Below, piece after piece: positions 14,914 through 15,461 of a stretch of 15,461 nt of DNA. The DNA is from JBNJEM01 sp051745935 (GTDB lineage: Bacteria > Planctomycetota > Planctomycetia > Pirellulales > Pirellulaceae), in contig JBNJEM010000108.1 of assembly GCA_051745935.1 (NCBI GenBank), positions 1 to 15,461 of the forward strand. The letters are read 5' to 3'. A program made the position numbers and the translations under genes. The notes beneath the pieces are model-generated. The model saw only the letters and a list, made by a program, of their open reading frames with translations. It ran no database searches and was not told the DNA's origin. Every line of letters starts with the position of its first letter. Within the stretch, counting starts at the first letter, position 1.

Positions 14914-15461
14914 ATGTCGCATCAACACTACGAGAATCCGCTTGTCAGCCGCTATGCATCCTCGGCGATGGCCCGAATTTGGAGCGATCAGCATAAGCAT
15001 GGAACGTGGCGGAAGTTATGGGTTGTGTTGGCGGAGGCCCAGCGGGAACTCGGGCTGGATATCAGCGAGAGCCAGCTGGAGGAAATGCGAACTCACGTGG
15101 ATCAGATCGACTTCGAAGCCGCTGGCCGGTACGAACGGGCGCTACGCCACGACGTGATGGCGCACGTCCATGCGTATGGTGATCAGTGTCCCACCGCCCG
15201 GCCCATTATCCATTTGGGAGCGACCAGCTGCTTCGTCACGGACAACACGGATCTGATGTTGTTTCGCGAGTCGCTGCAATTGATTCGTCGGCGGCTGGTC
15301 GCCGTCATTCACGCCTTGGGGCGATTCGCCGCCGAGCACCGCGACACGGCATGCCTGGGGCTTACGCACCTGCAGCCCGCTCAGCCGACAACGGTGGGAA
15401 AACGGGCGTGTCTCTGGGCCCACGATCTGGTCATGGACTTGGAGGAAGTTGAACATCGTCT
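14914..15461 (+). CDS. purB: Adenylosuccinate lyase, 5' part (cut by window edge)
   Basis: The frame is open from ATG 14914 to the window end (182 full codons); the rest lies outside. The N terminus MSHQHYENPLVSRYAS and the motifs HLGATSCFVTDNTDL (from 100) and GLTHLQPAQPTTVGKRA (from 149) identify adenylosuccinate lyase. The enzyme releases fumarate from SAICAR and from adenylosuccinate in purine synthesis. His152 matches the catalytic histidine of the THxQPA motif. The wording is that of the eukaryotic ADSL branch (animal enzymes read HLGATSCYVGDN and THFQPAQ), not the Bacillus or Escherichia PurB forms. The signature loop with the catalytic serine lies beyond the edge. The upstream ribosome-binding site is weak, but no other in-frame start is close. 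A small hairpin (GCCGG/CCGGC, 14788-14805) lies just after the HD gene stop. Confidence 0.95.
   Translation, partial: MSHQHYENPLVSRYASSAMARIWSDQHKHGTWRKLWVVLAEAQRELGLDISESQLEEMRTHVDQIDFEAAGRYERALRHDVMAHVHAYGDQCPTARPIIHLGATSCFVTDNTDLMLFRESLQLIRRRLVAVIHALGRFAAEHRDTACLGLTHLQPAQPTTVGKRACLWAHDLVMDLEEVEHR

Overview
The window looks like a chromosomal segment of a GC-rich member of the Planctomycetota, most likely near the Pirellulales. The pointers are a BBP7-type outer-membrane beta-barrel protein, a long Hanks-type kinase-like protein with the short N-terminal domain and long C-terminal tail common in that phylum, several large secreted or zinc-ribbon proteins of planctomycete style, and generous intergenic gaps. 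No rRNA, tRNA, CRISPR array, insertion sequence or transposase gene is visible. The genus cannot be settled from the sequence alone.

Layout. Bases 1-198 are a tandem pair of a roughly 99-bp repeat (family A, reverse orientation), followed by a short gap with a terminator-like hairpin. A BBP7 porin-like gene (412-1962, minus) and a very long kinase-like gene (2457-5423, plus) diverge from a 494-bp gap. A second tandem pair of family A (5431-5630, forward) fills the space between the kinase-like gene and a Nudix hydrolase gene (5665-6144, plus), whose end overlaps a convergent 59-residue coiled-coil gene (6083-6262, minus). Next come rpsU (bS21, 6585-6779), a family B repeat (6906-6974), a zinc-ribbon membrane protein (6998-7828, minus), a 79-residue membrane protein (8064-8303, minus), a secreted alpha/beta-hydrolase (8722-11106, plus), a convergent secreted protein of unknown function (11151-13091, minus), an HD-domain phosphohydrolase (13389-14786, plus) and the 5' part of an adenylosuccinate lyase gene that runs off the right edge (14914-15461).

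The most unusual object is the kinase-like gene. Its product keeps the glycine loop and the VAVK lysine but lacks the DFG aspartate and the catalytic-loop lysine, so it is predicted to be a pseudokinase. Its reading frame has also taken in three repeat-derived segments without a frameshift: a 34-codon family A copy between the APE motif and helix F, a 23-codon family B copy in the juxtamembrane linker, and a 15-bp minisatellite encoding seven DEPDG/DEPDS units. Family A and family B both also occur between genes in this window, so they look like dispersed elements rather than domains. Family A has no stop codon in any of the three minus-strand frames nor in the plus frame used by the kinase, which would help it insert into genes harmlessly.

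The other genes form no obvious single pathway. The HD phosphohydrolase and the adenylosuccinate lyase lie 127 bp apart on the same strand, and both families handle purine or (deoxy)nucleotide substrates, so a loose nucleotide-metabolism link is possible. The secreted hydrolase, the BBP7 protein and the 646-residue protein all carry export signals.
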